Positions 1 through 7,742 are shown, counted from the first letter of the stretch. The stretch is DNA of 35,863 bases from Terriglobia bacterium (GCA_020072565.1 JAIQGI010000057.1:1-35863); one strand, 5' to 3'. The notes: generated from the sequence alone by a model not told the origin. Numbers and translations: made by a program.

Positions 1-196
1 AACTCACAGTCCACACCGCGAGTGACGCAAAATTACATTCTGCAATCTGACATGTTCGACTGACTGGCGGATCGCTGCATAAGGCAGCTCCAGGGCGACA
101 ATATGCCTTCAAACCGCAATTCTCGGACGGACTCCTAGGCGTTTTCGGGATATCGAATACGGCGGTGCTTATCGTGACATCTGGATTCCTCTACCC

Positions 197-2122
197 ATGT
201 TTAAGCGCGCTCTCCATCTTGAAAACGAGCCGATGTATTCCGATCTTTTCGAACAGCGGAACAAACGATTCCTTAACGTTATCGGACGGCTCAAACCCGG
301 CGTTTCGCTGAAACGGGCGCAGGCGCGGATGAATGTCGTCTCCAACCAGCTCAGCAAAGCCTATCCCGATTCGAGAAGGTCCTGGGGAGCGCACGCGGAT
401 GGCTCTCTAACCGAGGATGGATGGACAATCCAGCTGCATCCACTTGCCGGCCCTCGTCGGATGAACGAAAACACGATTTTTTCCATAAATATTCTGTTGG
501 TCGCGGCAGGTTGCATCCTCCTGATATGCTGCGCAAACGTCAGCAGCCTCTTGCTGGCCAGGAATTCTGCGCGCCAGCGCGAAATCGCCACCCGTCTTGC
601 AGTTGGCGCAAGCCGTTTCCGGGTGGCCCGACAACTCCTTACGGAATCGTTGGTTCTCTCGACCATTTCGTTGGCGGCGAGTTTTGCCGTATGGAGGGCA
701 ACCCTGCAGTGTCTGCCGGCTTTGGAGAGCTCTCTTGGCCAGGGTCCCATGGACGCATTGCGCGATCTCGAACTTGTTTTCGAGCCGAGGATTTTTGCCA
801 TTGCCGTTTCGATCGCAATTTTTGCAAACCTGATATTTGCGCTCGCGCCCGCCTTGTTGGGCTCCCGGCTTGAGATTACCGCAACACTCAGGGAGCAAGG
901 CTTTTTGCGCGGAGGCGCTGGACCGCGCTGGCGCCGGATTCTGGTGGTGGCTCAGGTAATGCTTTCCTTTATTTTGCTCATCGGCGCAGGATTGTTTATC
1001 AAGGTTCTCGCGCGTTTCGGAACGGCCGATCCTGGATTTAATACCAACGTGCTGGTTGTACATCCCGGCGCTCCCGGTTACGGATTTAATAATAAAAAGA
1101 ATGTCGGCTATCGCCAGAGAGTGATCGAGCGGATCAGCGCGCTGCCTGGCGTGCTTGCAGCAAGCTGGGCTTCGGATGCGCCGCCGGAAATGGGCTACGG
1201 AGGCTACCAGATGGTTCGTACAGAGCAATCGATCGCCGCAAACGGCGCCCATCGCTGGATTGACAGCAACGCCATTTCCCCAGGGTATTTTAAAACCCTC
1301 CAGATCCCAATGGTTCAAGGGCGCGATTTCACCGACTACGACGACCGCACTGCTTCAGCCGGCACTGTGATTATCAATGAAACGATGGCTCGCCAGTTCT
1401 GGCCCGGCCTCAATCCCTTGGGCAAACGGCTCCAGGTTGGCAAAAGCCTCAATGACGTGCGTAAAAATCCTGAACAAATCTATGAGGTCGTGGGGGTGGT
1501 CAAGGATGCTGGATACTCCAGGGTTTGGAACGGCCCAAAGCCGTATGTCTATTTTACACCGGCCCAGCTCGGCTATAGTGAGGGTGGCGCCAGCAAACTG
1601 CATGTGAGAATTGAAGGCAATGCAAACTCGATGATCAATCAGATTCGCAAGGTCTTTGAAAGCTTTGGCCCCGAAGCCAAGGTGCGAGGGGTTCGACCGC
1701 TGTCGGCGGAAATGCGATTGGCGCTTTCACGAGAACGCTCAACCGCATTTATTCTCTCGTGTTTCGGCGGTCTGGCTCTGCTGCTGGCCAGCGTGGGATT
1801 GTACGGAGTCATTTCCTATTCGGTCGCACGACGTAGTCGTGAGTTTGGAATTCGTCTGGCGCTGGGAGCGCCGCAATCCAACATAATGAAGATTGTCTTT
1901 CGCGAAGGAATAGCTTCGGTCCTTGTTGGCTTGGCAATTGGCCTCCCTTGCGCCATAGCTTCAGCCCGTCTGCTCGTCAATCGGCTGCATGGAGTGAGTC
2001 CTTTGGATCCAATCTCCTACGCGGCCATTTCGATGCTCTGGATTTGCGTAGCGATCCTGGCCGTCCTGGTCCCTGCAAGAAAAGCGATTGCCGATCCCAT
2101 GACCGCCCTTCGCATCGAATGA
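197..2122 (+). CDS. ADOP-type FtsX/MacB-like permease (5' incomplete)
   Basis: This is an inner-membrane permease of the MacB/FtsX type, in the duplicated form (ADOP) common in Acidobacteriota. A first FtsX unit has membrane segments near residues 93-115, 150-170, 197-220 and 246-268. A periplasmic domain follows at about 270-515, then a second FtsX unit near 517-540, 570-590 and 608-630. Both units carry the typical cytoplasmic motif (REIATRLAVGA and REFGIRLALGA). The ATG at 197 is probably not the true start: the frame is open back to 83 and residues such as RDIWIPL before it look like permease sequence. A TAA at 80-82 interrupts the frame, so the N-terminal helix and first half of the periplasmic domain are missing or broken. 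No ATPase gene is adjacent. Substrate unknown. Confidence 0.85.
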   Translation: MFKRALHLENEPMYSDLFEQRNKRFLNVIGRLKPGVSLKRAQARMNVVSNQLSKAYPDSRRSWGAHADGSLTEDGWTIQLHPLAGPRRMNENTIFSINILLVAAGCILLICCANVSSLLLARNSARQREIATRLAVGASRFRVARQLLTESLVLSTISLAASFAVWRATLQCLPALESSLGQGPMDALRDLELVFEPRIFAIAVSIAIFANLIFALAPALLGSRLEITATLREQGFLRGGAGPRWRRILVVAQVMLSFILLIGAGLFIKVLARFGTADPGFNTNVLVVHPGAPGYGFNNKKNVGYRQRVIERISALPGVLAASWASDAPPEMGYGGYQMVRTEQSIAANGAHRWIDSNAISPGYFKTLQIPMVQGRDFTDYDDRTASAGTVIINETMARQFWPGLNPLGKRLQVGKSLNDVRKNPEQIYEVVGVVKDAGYSRVWNGPKPYVYFTPAQLGYSEGGASKLHVRIEGNANSMINQIRKVFESFGPEAKVRGVRPLSAEMRLALSRERSTAFILSCFGGLALLLASVGLYGVISYSVARRSREFGIRLALGAPQSNIMKIVFREGIASVLVGLAIGLPCAIASARLLVNRLHGVSPLDPISYAAISMLWICVAILAVLVPARKAIADPMTALRIE

Positions 2123-2258
2123 GCTTGGCCGCGGAAATTGGCGTCCGAGCATGCTCGAAGCCCTGAGTCTCGTCAATTGCTGATACCGAGGGCGGGCAAC
2201 CAAATCAGAATGAAGGATTTATGGTTCGCCCTGTGCGTGATACCTCAATGTGAAACCC

Positions 2259-2654
2259 TCAAGGCTGCTGATCGGAAAAATAAAACGCGACCGAAATCGA
2301 ACCCACGTCGATCACGCCTCGCCATGCCTTCCCTCTGCTGGTCCGTGTCCTTTCGGCAAGGCTGCCTGACTCGATGTGAGGGGCTTTGATATCGTCCGGC
2401 TGTCGGCGCAGAGAGCGCCTGGAGGCAGCCAATGATATCATCAGAAAAATCCCCATCTTCTTCCCGCAACGGTCAACTCGCAAGGCTTCGACAGCGTCTT
2501 GAAGTTTGGCGCAACTCCCAAAAGCCACGAACTCGACTTCCCCGTCGACTATGGAATGCAGCGGCTCGGCGTGCTGCGCACCATCTTCCGAAAAGCGCAA
2601 GTTAGCGGGAGACGATATCGCTTTCGCCAGCAATTTGCGTGGTTTCACGCCCAA
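2259..2654 (-). pseudogene. possible degenerate HicA toxin, leftmost cassette remnant
   Basis: The reading frame starts with TTG at 2654, a few bases after the leftmost attC and preceded by GAGAGG, as expected for a cassette gene. Residues 3-22 (VKPRKLLAKAISSPANLRFS) closely resemble the start of the longer HicA branch. After that the GSHHIF and C-terminal HicA motifs cannot be found in any one frame, so the gene looks frameshifted or scrambled. No attC follows it on the left, so this cassette has lost its recombination site. Low confidence: it could be an unrelated hypothetical protein. Confidence 0.3.
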
Positions 2655-2661
2655 CCTCTCA

Positions 2662-2748
2662 GCCTAATGCCGGAATTGACCGGCGGCGCCCATGATAGGA
2701 CGACCAAGACGGTACAAGGGCGCCGTCCGGTCCAATTCCTTGTTGGGC
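2662..2748 (-). other. attC site, leftmost of the array
   Basis: 87 bp imperfect palindrome bounded by GCCTAAT and GTTGGGC, with long complementary arms (GGAATTGACCGGCGGCGCC against GGCGCCGTCCGGTCCAATTCC, positions 2672-2690 and 2719-2739). One box carries AAT instead of AAC. It is the recombination site of the membrane-protein cassette at 2800-3228. Confidence 0.85.
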
Positions 2749-2799
2749 GGTCTCCTCGTTCGCCAGCGAGATGGTTAGAGCCTGTCTCCGGACATTCTG

Positions 2800-3228
2800 T
2801 CAGCTATGTCCGCGGCCAGTCTGCAGGTACCTCAGGTACATGACCTCCCGAATGAGCAGGGCTGCTGTTCCAAGGGCAAATAGACCAAATCCGGCCATCA
2901 TCCCTCCGAGGGGAAACATAGCCAGGGTCCCGATTGTGCCTCCAACCAAAGACCACAGGTACGCCCCGCAAAAACCACTTTGGCGACGCCGCGTGAGGCG
3001 CTCGGCGACAAGCATGCCGAGGCCGAAACCGGCGGCCGTCACGACAGGAGCGGTGAGCGTGACTGCGAATGAAGGTGGCACCGGCGGACGCGGCATGCGG
3101 ACCAGGACGGCGACAAGCCAGACTGCGAAAGCAATGATTCCGCCCAGTAGTGAGCCCAGCAGCCGAAGACACGCGCCCCACATCGCCGACCCGCCGCACC
3201 GCCACCAGTCTGCCTTCGAGTCACCCAT
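2800..3228 (-). CDS. small integral membrane protein
   Basis: A 142-residue protein with three or four hydrophobic segments, near residues 18-43, 52-75 and 88-125, separated by short basic loops (RLTRRRQ). It is therefore probably an inner-membrane protein. I do not recognise a family. It fills one cassette: its start lies just left of the attC at 3244 and its end lies right of the attC at 2662. No Shine-Dalgarno stands out at the first ATG. The internal Met at residue 16 is an alternative start. Confidence 0.65.
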   Translation of the reverse strand: MGDSKADWWRCGGSAMWGACLRLLGSLLGGIIAFAVWLVAVLVRMPRPPVPPSFAVTLTAPVVTAAGFGLGMLVAERLTRRRQSGFCGAYLWSLVGGTIGTLAMFPLGGMMAGFGLFALGTAALLIREVMYLRYLQTGRGHS

Positions 3229-3243
3229 CTGCCACTCTCGTCC

Positions 3244-3301
3244 GCCTAACGCTCAGCATCAGCGGCGGCGCGCAGCGACGTGCCGCATGCGGTAGTTAGG
3301 C
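3244..3301 (-). other. attC site
   Basis: 58 bp, GCCTAAC ... GTTAGGC. Arms read AGCATCAGCGGCGG and GCCGCATGCGG. Short 'CATCAGC' attC subfamily. Recombination site of the VOC cassette at 3328-3672. Confidence 0.9.
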
Positions 3302-3327
3302 TTGCGGCTTCACGGGCCGTCACGAGC

Positions 3328-3672
3328 CTACAACTGCCAGAGCCCGTGGTGGATGCCGCCCAGGATGTAGATGGCAAACGTGCCGTGGCCAGGGATCTCC
3401 ATCGGCGGATGGGCGACTTCGCCGCCGGCCTCCACCGCCGCGGCAACGGCCGCTTCGATGTCGTCCACCAGCCAGTAGGGCCGCACCACCGGCTCCTCTG
3501 ACTCGTGCAAAGGCGCCCGCACCCCCACCAGCCCGCCTCCCGGCAGCGCGGCCGTCCGTGCGTTGCCGAGTCCGGCATCCGGCTCGCCGAACTGCACGCC
3601 GTTCGCTACGGCGTACGCGGCGCACACCGCGTCGACCTCCTTAGTCACGATTTCGAGGTAGTGGATCTGCAT
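3328..3672 (-). CDS. VOC family protein (glyoxalase/bleomycin-resistance fold)
   Basis: 114 residues, the length of a single VOC (vicinal oxygen chelate) unit with two beta-alpha-beta-beta-beta modules. The N-terminus MQIHYLEIVTKEVDAVCAAY is the usual first module. The second module contains WLVDDIEAAVAAAVEAGGEV followed by a GTFAIYILGGIHHGLWQL strand pair. Such proteins include metal-dependent lyases, dioxygenases and drug-binding proteins; the substrate cannot be told from sequence. It is the only gene of its cassette. A third-class VOC, distinct from the near-identical pair at 7852 and 18869. Confidence 0.85.
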   Translation of the reverse strand: MQIHYLEIVTKEVDAVCAAYAVANGVQFGEPDAGLGNARTAALPGGGLVGVRAPLHESEEPVVRPYWLVDDIEAAVAAAVEAGGEVAHPPMEIPGHGTFAIYILGGIHHGLWQL

Positions 3673-3711
3673 GACTCATTCATCTCCAGTTGTCGATGAC
3701 GCCCACGATCA

Positions 3712-3775
3712 GCCTAACGTCCGACATCAGCCGCGGTGCGCCTTTTGCGCCGGCGGCTGAATGCCATAATTAGGC
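3712..3775 (-). other. attC site
   Basis: 64 bp, GCCTAAC ... ATTAGGC, 'CATCAGC' subfamily with arms GCCGCGGTGCGCC and GCGCCGGCGGC. The second box has ATT in place of GTT. Recombination site of the Phd cassette. Confidence 0.88.
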
Positions 3776-3785
3776 ACCCTTTTTA

Positions 3786-4031
3786 TCAGGTTTCGATATC
3801 GTCAATCCTAAGGCCTTGGCCTGCCCTGATACTTCGACGCGCAGCTTCGATTCGTTCTAGAAACCGGGGATCATGCTCAAGCCGGTAATCAAACCAGTCG
3901 TCTTCCGACGCGAAGCCGATCAAAATGCCGGCCGGCCGACCATGCCTCGTAATCACTACCTCTTCCTTCTCTGCGTGCCTCAGAAACTTAGAGAGATCGT
4001 CTTTAACTTCAGAGAGCGCAGCTTTTTTCAT
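3786..4031 (-). CDS. Phd/YefM-family antitoxin, solitary
   Basis: 81 residues beginning MKKAALSEVKDDLSKFLRHAEKEEVVITRHGRPAGILIGF, the standard Phd/YefM DNA-binding fold: an N-terminal regulatory domain with the ITRHGRPAGIL signature, then a helical tail that would wrap a toxin. Such antitoxins neutralise RelE- or Doc-type toxins and repress their own promoter. No toxin gene follows: the stop is 10 bp from the attC. It is either an orphan antitoxin left after toxin loss or a regulator of a toxin elsewhere. The start is preceded by AGAAAGGCAGG. Confidence 0.88.
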   Translation of the reverse strand: MKKAALSEVKDDLSKFLRHAEKEEVVITRHGRPAGILIGFASEDDWFDYRLEHDPRFLERIEAARRSIRAGQGLRIDDIET

Positions 4032-4145
4032 ATAGATTCACCTGCCTTTCTCAGCCAACACCTTAGATGAACAAGACGAGAATGCGTTTTCCATCGACCT
4101 TTGAAGCATCATCAGCACCCAACCCCTCTCGCATCTTCGTTTGTC

Positions 4146-4232
4146 CGCCCAACGTTAGCATCAGCGGCGCGCCGCTGACTATTGGCTTTAGGCATTCTAT
4201 CCATAACGCGTCCGCTGCATGCGGTTGTTAGG
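4146..4232 (-). other. attC site
   Basis: 87 bp, GCCCAAC ... GTTAGGC, with a longer central region than the short families. The R'' box TAA (4228-4230 on the minus strand) is the stop codon of the 2H phosphoesterase gene. Confidence 0.85.
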
Positions 4233-4764
4233 CCGTCGCTCTGCCAAGCGCACACTCCTCAATCGTCCAGGTCCTATTCCCATCGTATCCGATGATGTCG
4301 AGCTTCTCGACCCGAGCATGTATTTCGAACCCCTTGCTATTGAGATCGTCTACGATGGCCTTGCACTCGGCTATGCGCGGAGTGCTCGCTACACCGATGT
4401 GTGGAATGAAGGGCAAATCGAGCCGCAATTCAGCCCGAAGCGGTCCCGTGTAGAGCGCGTCGTGCAGCCTCACAACGTCACTGAAGCCTTCGTCCGGAAC
4501 CAAGAAGGCGTGTGCATGATCCATGAAACTCGGATCACCCAAAATCGCGCAGCGAAGCACGACGTCAAAGGGACTGATCCGCTTCGCGACTTCGGCGACG
4601 TGTGCGATGAACTCCGACTTCTCGACATTTTCAGTCGGAAAGACCAAAGTGAAATGAGGTCGTACGACGTCGAAGAAGAGCGCGTCGTGCTCCCGCCGAA
4701 TGGACTGAATCCACTCGTAGTCCCCAGAGCTAATCGTGGGGTAGTTCACCGCGCATATAGCCAT
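4228..4764 (-). CDS. 2H phosphoesterase / 2'-5' RNA ligase-like protein
   Basis: 178 residues when started at the ATG at 4764 (MAICAVNYPTISSGDYEWIQ). The frame is open further upstream only because it reads through the neighbouring attC. The 2H superfamily has two HxT/S motifs in a bilobed active site acting on 2'-5' or cyclic phosphodiester RNA ends. The first is intact (H37-F-T39 within PHFTLVFP). The second is H122-I-G124 within FIPHIGVAS, so the usual Thr/Ser is replaced by Gly, which may weaken catalysis. The stop TAA lies in the attC R'' box. Confidence 0.8.
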   Translation of the reverse strand: MAICAVNYPTISSGDYEWIQSIRREHDALFFDVVRPHFTLVFPTENVEKSEFIAHVAEVAKRISPFDVVLRCAILGDPSFMDHAHAFLVPDEGFSDVVRLHDALYTGPLRAELRLDLPFIPHIGVASTPRIAECKAIVDDLNSKGFEIHARVEKLDIIGYDGNRTWTIEECALGRATA

Positions 4765-4790
4765 GATGTCATCCCTGTAGCCTGCGTGAG

Positions 4791-4855
4791 GCCTAACGCT
4801 TGGCATCAGCCGCGGCGCAGTTTTTTGCGCCAGCGGTTGAATGCCGATGTTAGAC
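4791..4855 (-). other. attC site
   Basis: 65 bp, GCCTAAC ... GTTAGAC, 'CATCAGC' subfamily, six-T loop. Recombination site of the BrnTA cassette. Confidence 0.9.
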
Positions 4856-4869
4856 TGCATTTGACTGGT

Positions 4870-5100
4870 CTATTTGCTCCTGGAAGATAACTTTCTTTGG
4901 CGATCGGCGATCTTACTCAAAGCGCGCAACGCTTCGTTCACAGTCTTTGAATCAGGGAATAGTTCTGCCACATCCGGATCCAGAATGATGATATTTGTGC
5001 CCTCCGCAAACCGCTTCGCGTATTTTCCGCGCTCGCCATCTGAAAAGTCGTATTCAGCGAGCATCTCAGCTTTTCTGGGAGTGCTTTTACCTCTTTTCAT
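4870..5100 (-). CDS. BrnA-like antitoxin
   Basis: 76 residues from the ATG at 5100. The sequence MLAEYDFSDGERGKYAKRFAEG, then NIIILDPDVAELFPDSKTVNEALRAL matches the short ribbon-helix-helix-type antitoxins found behind BrnT toxins. Such proteins bind BrnT and repress the operon. The start overlaps the end of brnT (the ATG lies within its last codons), so the two are translationally coupled. The protein ends 15 bp before the attC. Confidence 0.85.
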   Translation of the reverse strand: MKRGKSTPRKAEMLAEYDFSDGERGKYAKRFAEGTNIIILDPDVAELFPDSKTVNEALRALSKIADRQRKLSSRSK

Positions 5101-5401
5101 AATCCCCACCCTCATAAGCCTTCCTCTCTTTTGCGGTAGCCTCGCGTGCACCGATGATTCGAATTGCAGCTGCCCGATCGACATGGACCACAACGACGAG
5201 TCGGCCTCGGTTCGAGAAACCGAGCAGCACGCACCTTTGCTCTCGAACAGAGTGCAACTCGTCCGCGATCGTGAGCGATAAAGCGTCGCCGAACACCGAC
5301 ATCGCCTCCTCGAATGATACACGGTGCTTCTCAAGGTTTAATTCCGCTTTTTTGTGGTCCCATTCGAATCGGAGTGGCCTCCATTGGCTCCATTGTCCAA
5401 T
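5087..5401 (-). CDS. brnT: BrnT-family toxin with no standard start codon
   Basis: The protein contains the BrnT N-terminal signature RFEWDHKKAELNLEKHRVSFEEA, followed by DALSLTI and the C-terminal GAREATAKERKAYE. BrnT is a RelE-fold RNase toxin. The signature starts upstream of the first in-frame ATG (5302), so that ATG would remove the first strand and helix. Between the upstream in-frame stop (TGA inside the attC) and the signature there is no ATG, GTG or TTG. The ATT at 5401-5399, 7 nt inside the cassette, is the only plausible start. The toxin may be poorly translated or not at all. Confidence 0.75.
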   Translation of the reverse strand: MGQWSQWRPLRFEWDHKKAELNLEKHRVSFEEAMSVFGDALSLTIADELHSVREQRCVLLGFSNRGRLVVVVHVDRAAAIRIIGAREATAKERKAYEGGDYEKR

Positions 5402-5407
5402 TTTGCG

Positions 5408-5467
5408 GTCTAACGTCGATGCTCAGCGGCGCGGCTTTTTCGCGGCCGCTGGAGCGCCTTGTTAGAC
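5408..5467 (-). other. attC site
   Basis: 60 bp, GTCTAAC ... GTTAGAC, with arms GCTCAGCGGCGCGGC and GCGGCCGCTGGAGCGCC. Recombination site of the MazEF cassette at 5470-6054. Confidence 0.9.
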
Positions 5468-5469
5468 CT

Positions 5470-5805
5470 CTAATAAATACAGGCATCAAGAATGGAGAGG
5501 ACCTCCTCAAGCACGGCTTCGGAGGCGCTTCCAATTCTGTGGGCCTTGCGTGCGCGATAATCAATCGACTTGACCTGCTCCACCATCACAAATCCGGTGA
5601 CTTCTGGGTGATTATCAATAGCGACATGGAAGGGGAATCTCCGATCTTTGTTGGTGAGAGGGCAAACGATAGCAAGACCCGTATGCGCATTAAACTGAGT
5701 GTTGCTCACGACCAGTGCAGGTCGCCGGCCCCTCTGCTCGTGGCCAGACTGGGGGTCAAAAGTCACGGCGATAAAGTCGCCTTTTTTCGGGACGTAAGGC
5801 CGCAT
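5470..5805 (-). CDS. mazF: MazF/PemK-family mRNA interferase toxin
   Basis: 111 residues with the MazF SH3-like barrel signatures: PKKGDFIAVTFDPQSGHEQRGRRPALVVS near the N-terminus, then TGLAIVCPLTNKDRRFPFHV and FVMVEQVKSIDYRARKAHRIG. The catalytic Arg (GRRPALV) and Thr (PLT) positions are present, so the endoribonuclease is probably functional. Its ATG directly follows the antitoxin stop codon, giving an antitoxin-first operon. The gene ends 3 bp before the attC. Confidence 0.92.
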   Translation of the reverse strand: MRPYVPKKGDFIAVTFDPQSGHEQRGRRPALVVSNTQFNAHTGLAIVCPLTNKDRRFPFHVAIDNHPEVTGFVMVEQVKSIDYRARKAHRIGSASEAVLEEVLSILDACIY

Positions 5806-6054
5806 TTACCAAACCTCTCTGCCAATCGGGTTGCCCCAGTCGACTTCACCAGCCTCATAGTCTTTGGGAATACGTGACACCAGCTCTTGCAGGCTCCGTT
5901 TGCCGCGGACGCGCTTTATCGGAGTAATAATAATCGTGCCGTCCCGTACAGTTATGTCGACGTCATCGCCAACTGAAATGTGTGCGTCCTCAAGCACCTG
6001 CTTGGCCAGGCGGAGACCCTGACTGTTCCCCCATTTTTGTACCCTCGTGACCAT
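5806..6054 (-). CDS. mazE: MazE/AbrB-family antitoxin
   Basis: 82 residues. The N-terminal swapped-hairpin AbrB domain reads MVTRVQKWGNSQGLRLAKQVLEDAHISVGDDVDI, typical of MazE, followed by a tail (KRSLQELVSRIPKDYEAGEVDWG) of the kind that blocks MazF. It precedes mazF without a gap. A good Shine-Dalgarno (GGAGGGG) precedes the ATG, and a palindromic operator with a consensus -35 lies just upstream (6073-6109). Confidence 0.92.
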   Translation of the reverse strand: MVTRVQKWGNSQGLRLAKQVLEDAHISVGDDVDITVRDGTIIITPIKRVRGKRSLQELVSRIPKDYEAGEVDWGNPIGREVW

Positions 6055-6072
6055 CTCTACACCCCTCCAGGA

Positions 6073-6085
6073 TATACAATGTATA
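6073..6085 (-). promoter_or_regulatory. palindromic operator of mazEF
   Basis: Perfect 13-bp palindrome TATACA-N-TGTATA. Its right half is also the -10 hexamer TATACA of the mazEF promoter, so bound MazE-MazF would block RNA polymerase. Confidence 0.7.
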
Positions 6086-6109
6086 GCCTCGGAAAGGTTC
6101 CCCTGTCAA
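6080..6109 (-). promoter_or_regulatory. mazEF promoter
   Basis: On the minus strand a perfect -35 TTGACA (6109-6104), 18-nt spacer, and -10 TATACA (6085-6080). It sits inside the cassette, so mazEF does not rely on an outside integron promoter. Confidence 0.7.
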
Positions 6110-6131
6110 GTTCGCTCGCAGCGCGTGTGAG

Positions 6132-6204
6132 GCCTAACGACAGCGGCTCACCCGCGGCCGCTGACAGTCCAGCAGCGGCCGTCGGGTGCAGCCGCCAGCT
6201 AGGC
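6132..6204 (-). other. attC site with mutated R box
   Basis: 73 bp, GCCTAAC ... GCTAGGC. The second box has GCT where GTT is canonical, which should weaken recombination. Arms CAGCGGCTCACCCGCGGCCGCTG and CAGCAGCGGCCGTCGGGTGCAGCCGC pair. Confidence 0.8.
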
Positions 6205-6206
6205 CC

Positions 6207-7019
6207 TCACTGCCGCGAGCACGAGATCTGTTGCCCTTCGGTGATTCGTTTGTCGACCCAGTCGGCTTCCGGAACGATCGCCCAGTTTCTCTCGAAAGGG
6301 TTGATGCGGTAGACATGCCAGGTTGCCCGGTAGCTGTCCGGGTGCCAGATCCCCACGAACAGGATTTCATTGGTCGATTGCAGCCAGCAGCTGCTATCAC
6401 CGATCAGGAACCCAGGGGGTGTTAGCAGAGTACGCTTGAGCGTTGGGTGTTCAACGACGAACAAACCGTGGGGCCCGTCATGGTCAAAACCAGGATATCC
6501 GCGGACGATATCGTTGGCGAGCGAGAAGCGACCGTCCGCAGAAGCCGCGGGTGGCGGCACACCCGGCGGGAGGTCACCGACCCGCGAGTACTCGAAGGTC
6601 GGGTATGAGAATCTGCCGATGGTCCACCGCGCATTCTCTTTGGGATAGAACACGTGGAAGTACAGAAAGGCGCTATTTGCCGACCACACCGCGCCGTACT
6701 GCTCGGAACCTCCTGGAACTTCGGTCGAAAACGACGACCGCCCCGTCGTCATGTCGACAACTCGGATTCGGCGACCCTCCTCACTTCCTGTCTTCACGAG
6801 CGCGGTGTAGGCGAGTAGTCGGCCGTCGGGCGAAAGTGCCGGGTCTGTTCCCTTGGCAACAAAGCGCCACTCGCCCGCCAGTTCTGAGAAGAAGATGCCG
6901 AACCCATCTGGCATGCTCCGCATGATGGCAAGGCGCATATTTTCTGCTCCCCGAGTTGCGACGGGCCGCGACGAGCAGGCCGCGCATGCCAACAATGCCA
7001 CAGTACCAATGATCTTCAT
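6207..7019 (-). CDS. lipoprotein with TolB/WD40-like beta-propeller
   Basis: 270 residues. The N-terminus MKIIGTVALLACAACSSRP is a short lipoprotein signal with a Cys at LLAC, so it is probably anchored in a membrane facing the periplasm. The body has propeller-blade signatures: GTDPALSPDGRLLAYTALV, VWSANSAFLYFHVF, ASADGRFSLANDI and STNEILFVG, as in TolB C-terminal or WD40-like repeats. Function unknown; probably a protein- or ligand-binding scaffold. It fills a cassette alone, an unusually long one. The stop is immediately before the mutated attC. Confidence 0.7.
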   Translation of the reverse strand: MKIIGTVALLACAACSSRPVATRGAENMRLAIMRSMPDGFGIFFSELAGEWRFVAKGTDPALSPDGRLLAYTALVKTGSEEGRRIRVVDMTTGRSSFSTEVPGGSEQYGAVWSANSAFLYFHVFYPKENARWTIGRFSYPTFEYSRVGDLPPGVPPPAASADGRFSLANDIVRGYPGFDHDGPHGLFVVEHPTLKRTLLTPPGFLIGDSSCWLQSTNEILFVGIWHPDSYRATWHVYRINPFERNWAIVPEADWVDKRITEGQQISCSRQ

Positions 7020-7027
7020 TTGTGTAG

Positions 7028-7091
7028 GCCTAACGTATGAGCTCAGCGGCGGCGCGATTGTTGCGCCGGCCGCTGGAGCGAATCGTTAGAC
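7028..7091 (-). other. attC site
   Basis: 64 bp, GCCTAAC ... GTTAGAC, main 'TTGAGCTCAGCGGCGGCGCG' subfamily. Its R'' TAA is the stop codon of the RelE-type toxin. Confidence 0.92.
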
Positions 7092-7388
7092 GTCCGTTCC
7101 CTCCACCGGTTCTGTGGGCAACTGCGCTCCATGCCAACACGCGACCACCCAAATGGTTTTGCCCTTAGGCCGGTAAAAGAACCGGTATGGTGCAACAATT
7201 ACCTCGCGAAAGGGAAGATCGGGAAACTCTGGAATAAGTCGACCCGACTCCGGATACTTTGTGAGGCGTCGGAGTATCTGCGCTGCCCTATTCCGAAACT
7301 TGACGGCGGCCTGCGGATTATCCTGATGGATATAGGACACCGCCTTAAGAAACCGGATGCGTCCGGAGGGCGTAAACTGAAGCTTCAC
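7086..7388 (-). CDS. RelE/ParE-family toxin
   Basis: 100 residues: MKLQFTPSGRIRFLKAVSYIHQDNP, NRAAQILRRLTKYPESGRLIPEFP and FREVIVAPYRFFYRPKGKTIWVVACWH are the ParE/RelE toxin strands and helices. RelE-fold toxins cut mRNA on the ribosome or poison gyrase; which applies cannot be told here. It overlaps the antitoxin gene by 4 nt (ATGA), antitoxin first. The stop TAA lies in the attC R'' box. Confidence 0.9.
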   Translation of the reverse strand: MKLQFTPSGRIRFLKAVSYIHQDNPQAAVKFRNRAAQILRRLTKYPESGRLIPEFPDLPFREVIVAPYRFFYRPKGKTIWVVACWHGAQLPTEPVEGTDV

Positions 7389-7666
7389 TTTGGGCCACCG
7401 GAGAGAAGAGCGTCTGCCTCGGTAAGCACCGCGTCCAGTTCGAATCCCTTGCCGGCCGCGATCTCTTTCTCGCCTTGTGCGATGAGACGCAAAAGTTGGC
7501 GCTCGTGCTCACTGCGCTCGTAAGCCTCCATGCTCAGAAGAATCGCCGCCGCCCTTCCTCGCTGGGTGATTACGACGGGTTGCTTCGATGACTTGGCGCG
7601 CTTCAGCGCTGCGGCGGCATTCTTACGAAGGTCTGTAATTGGAATGATATCGGGCACCTTTGCCAT
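7385..7666 (-). CDS. YefM/Phd-family antitoxin
   Basis: 93 residues from the ATG at 7666, chosen because GGAGG precedes it by the right distance. The upstream TTG at 7681 lies in the Shine-Dalgarno. The signature ITDLRKNAAAALKRAKSSKQPVVITQRGRAAAILLSMEAYE is Phd/YefM. The C-terminal half (LIAQGEKEIAAGKGFELDAVLTEADALL) is the toxin-binding tail. It forms an operon with the following RelE/ParE toxin, with a 4-nt overlap. Confidence 0.92.
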   Translation of the reverse strand: MAKVPDIIPITDLRKNAAAALKRAKSSKQPVVITQRGRAAAILLSMEAYERSEHERQLLRLIAQGEKEIAAGKGFELDAVLTEADALLSGGPK

Positions 7667-7693
7667 AAACGTTACCTCCAAAAGTACGTTTAA

Positions 7694-7723
7694 CGATATC
7701 TCTAATACCCCTAAACTGTCAAC
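7694..7723 (-). promoter_or_regulatory. promoter of the YefM/RelE cassette
   Basis: Perfect -35 TTGACA (7723-7718), 18-nt spacer, -10 TATCGT (7699-7694) on the minus strand, 27 bp ahead of the antitoxin start. An imperfect inverted repeat AAACGTTAC ... GTACGTTT (7664-7691) overlaps the ribosome-binding region and may be an operator. Confidence 0.6.
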
Positions 7724-7742
7724 TGGCGTGATCCCTTCGGAC

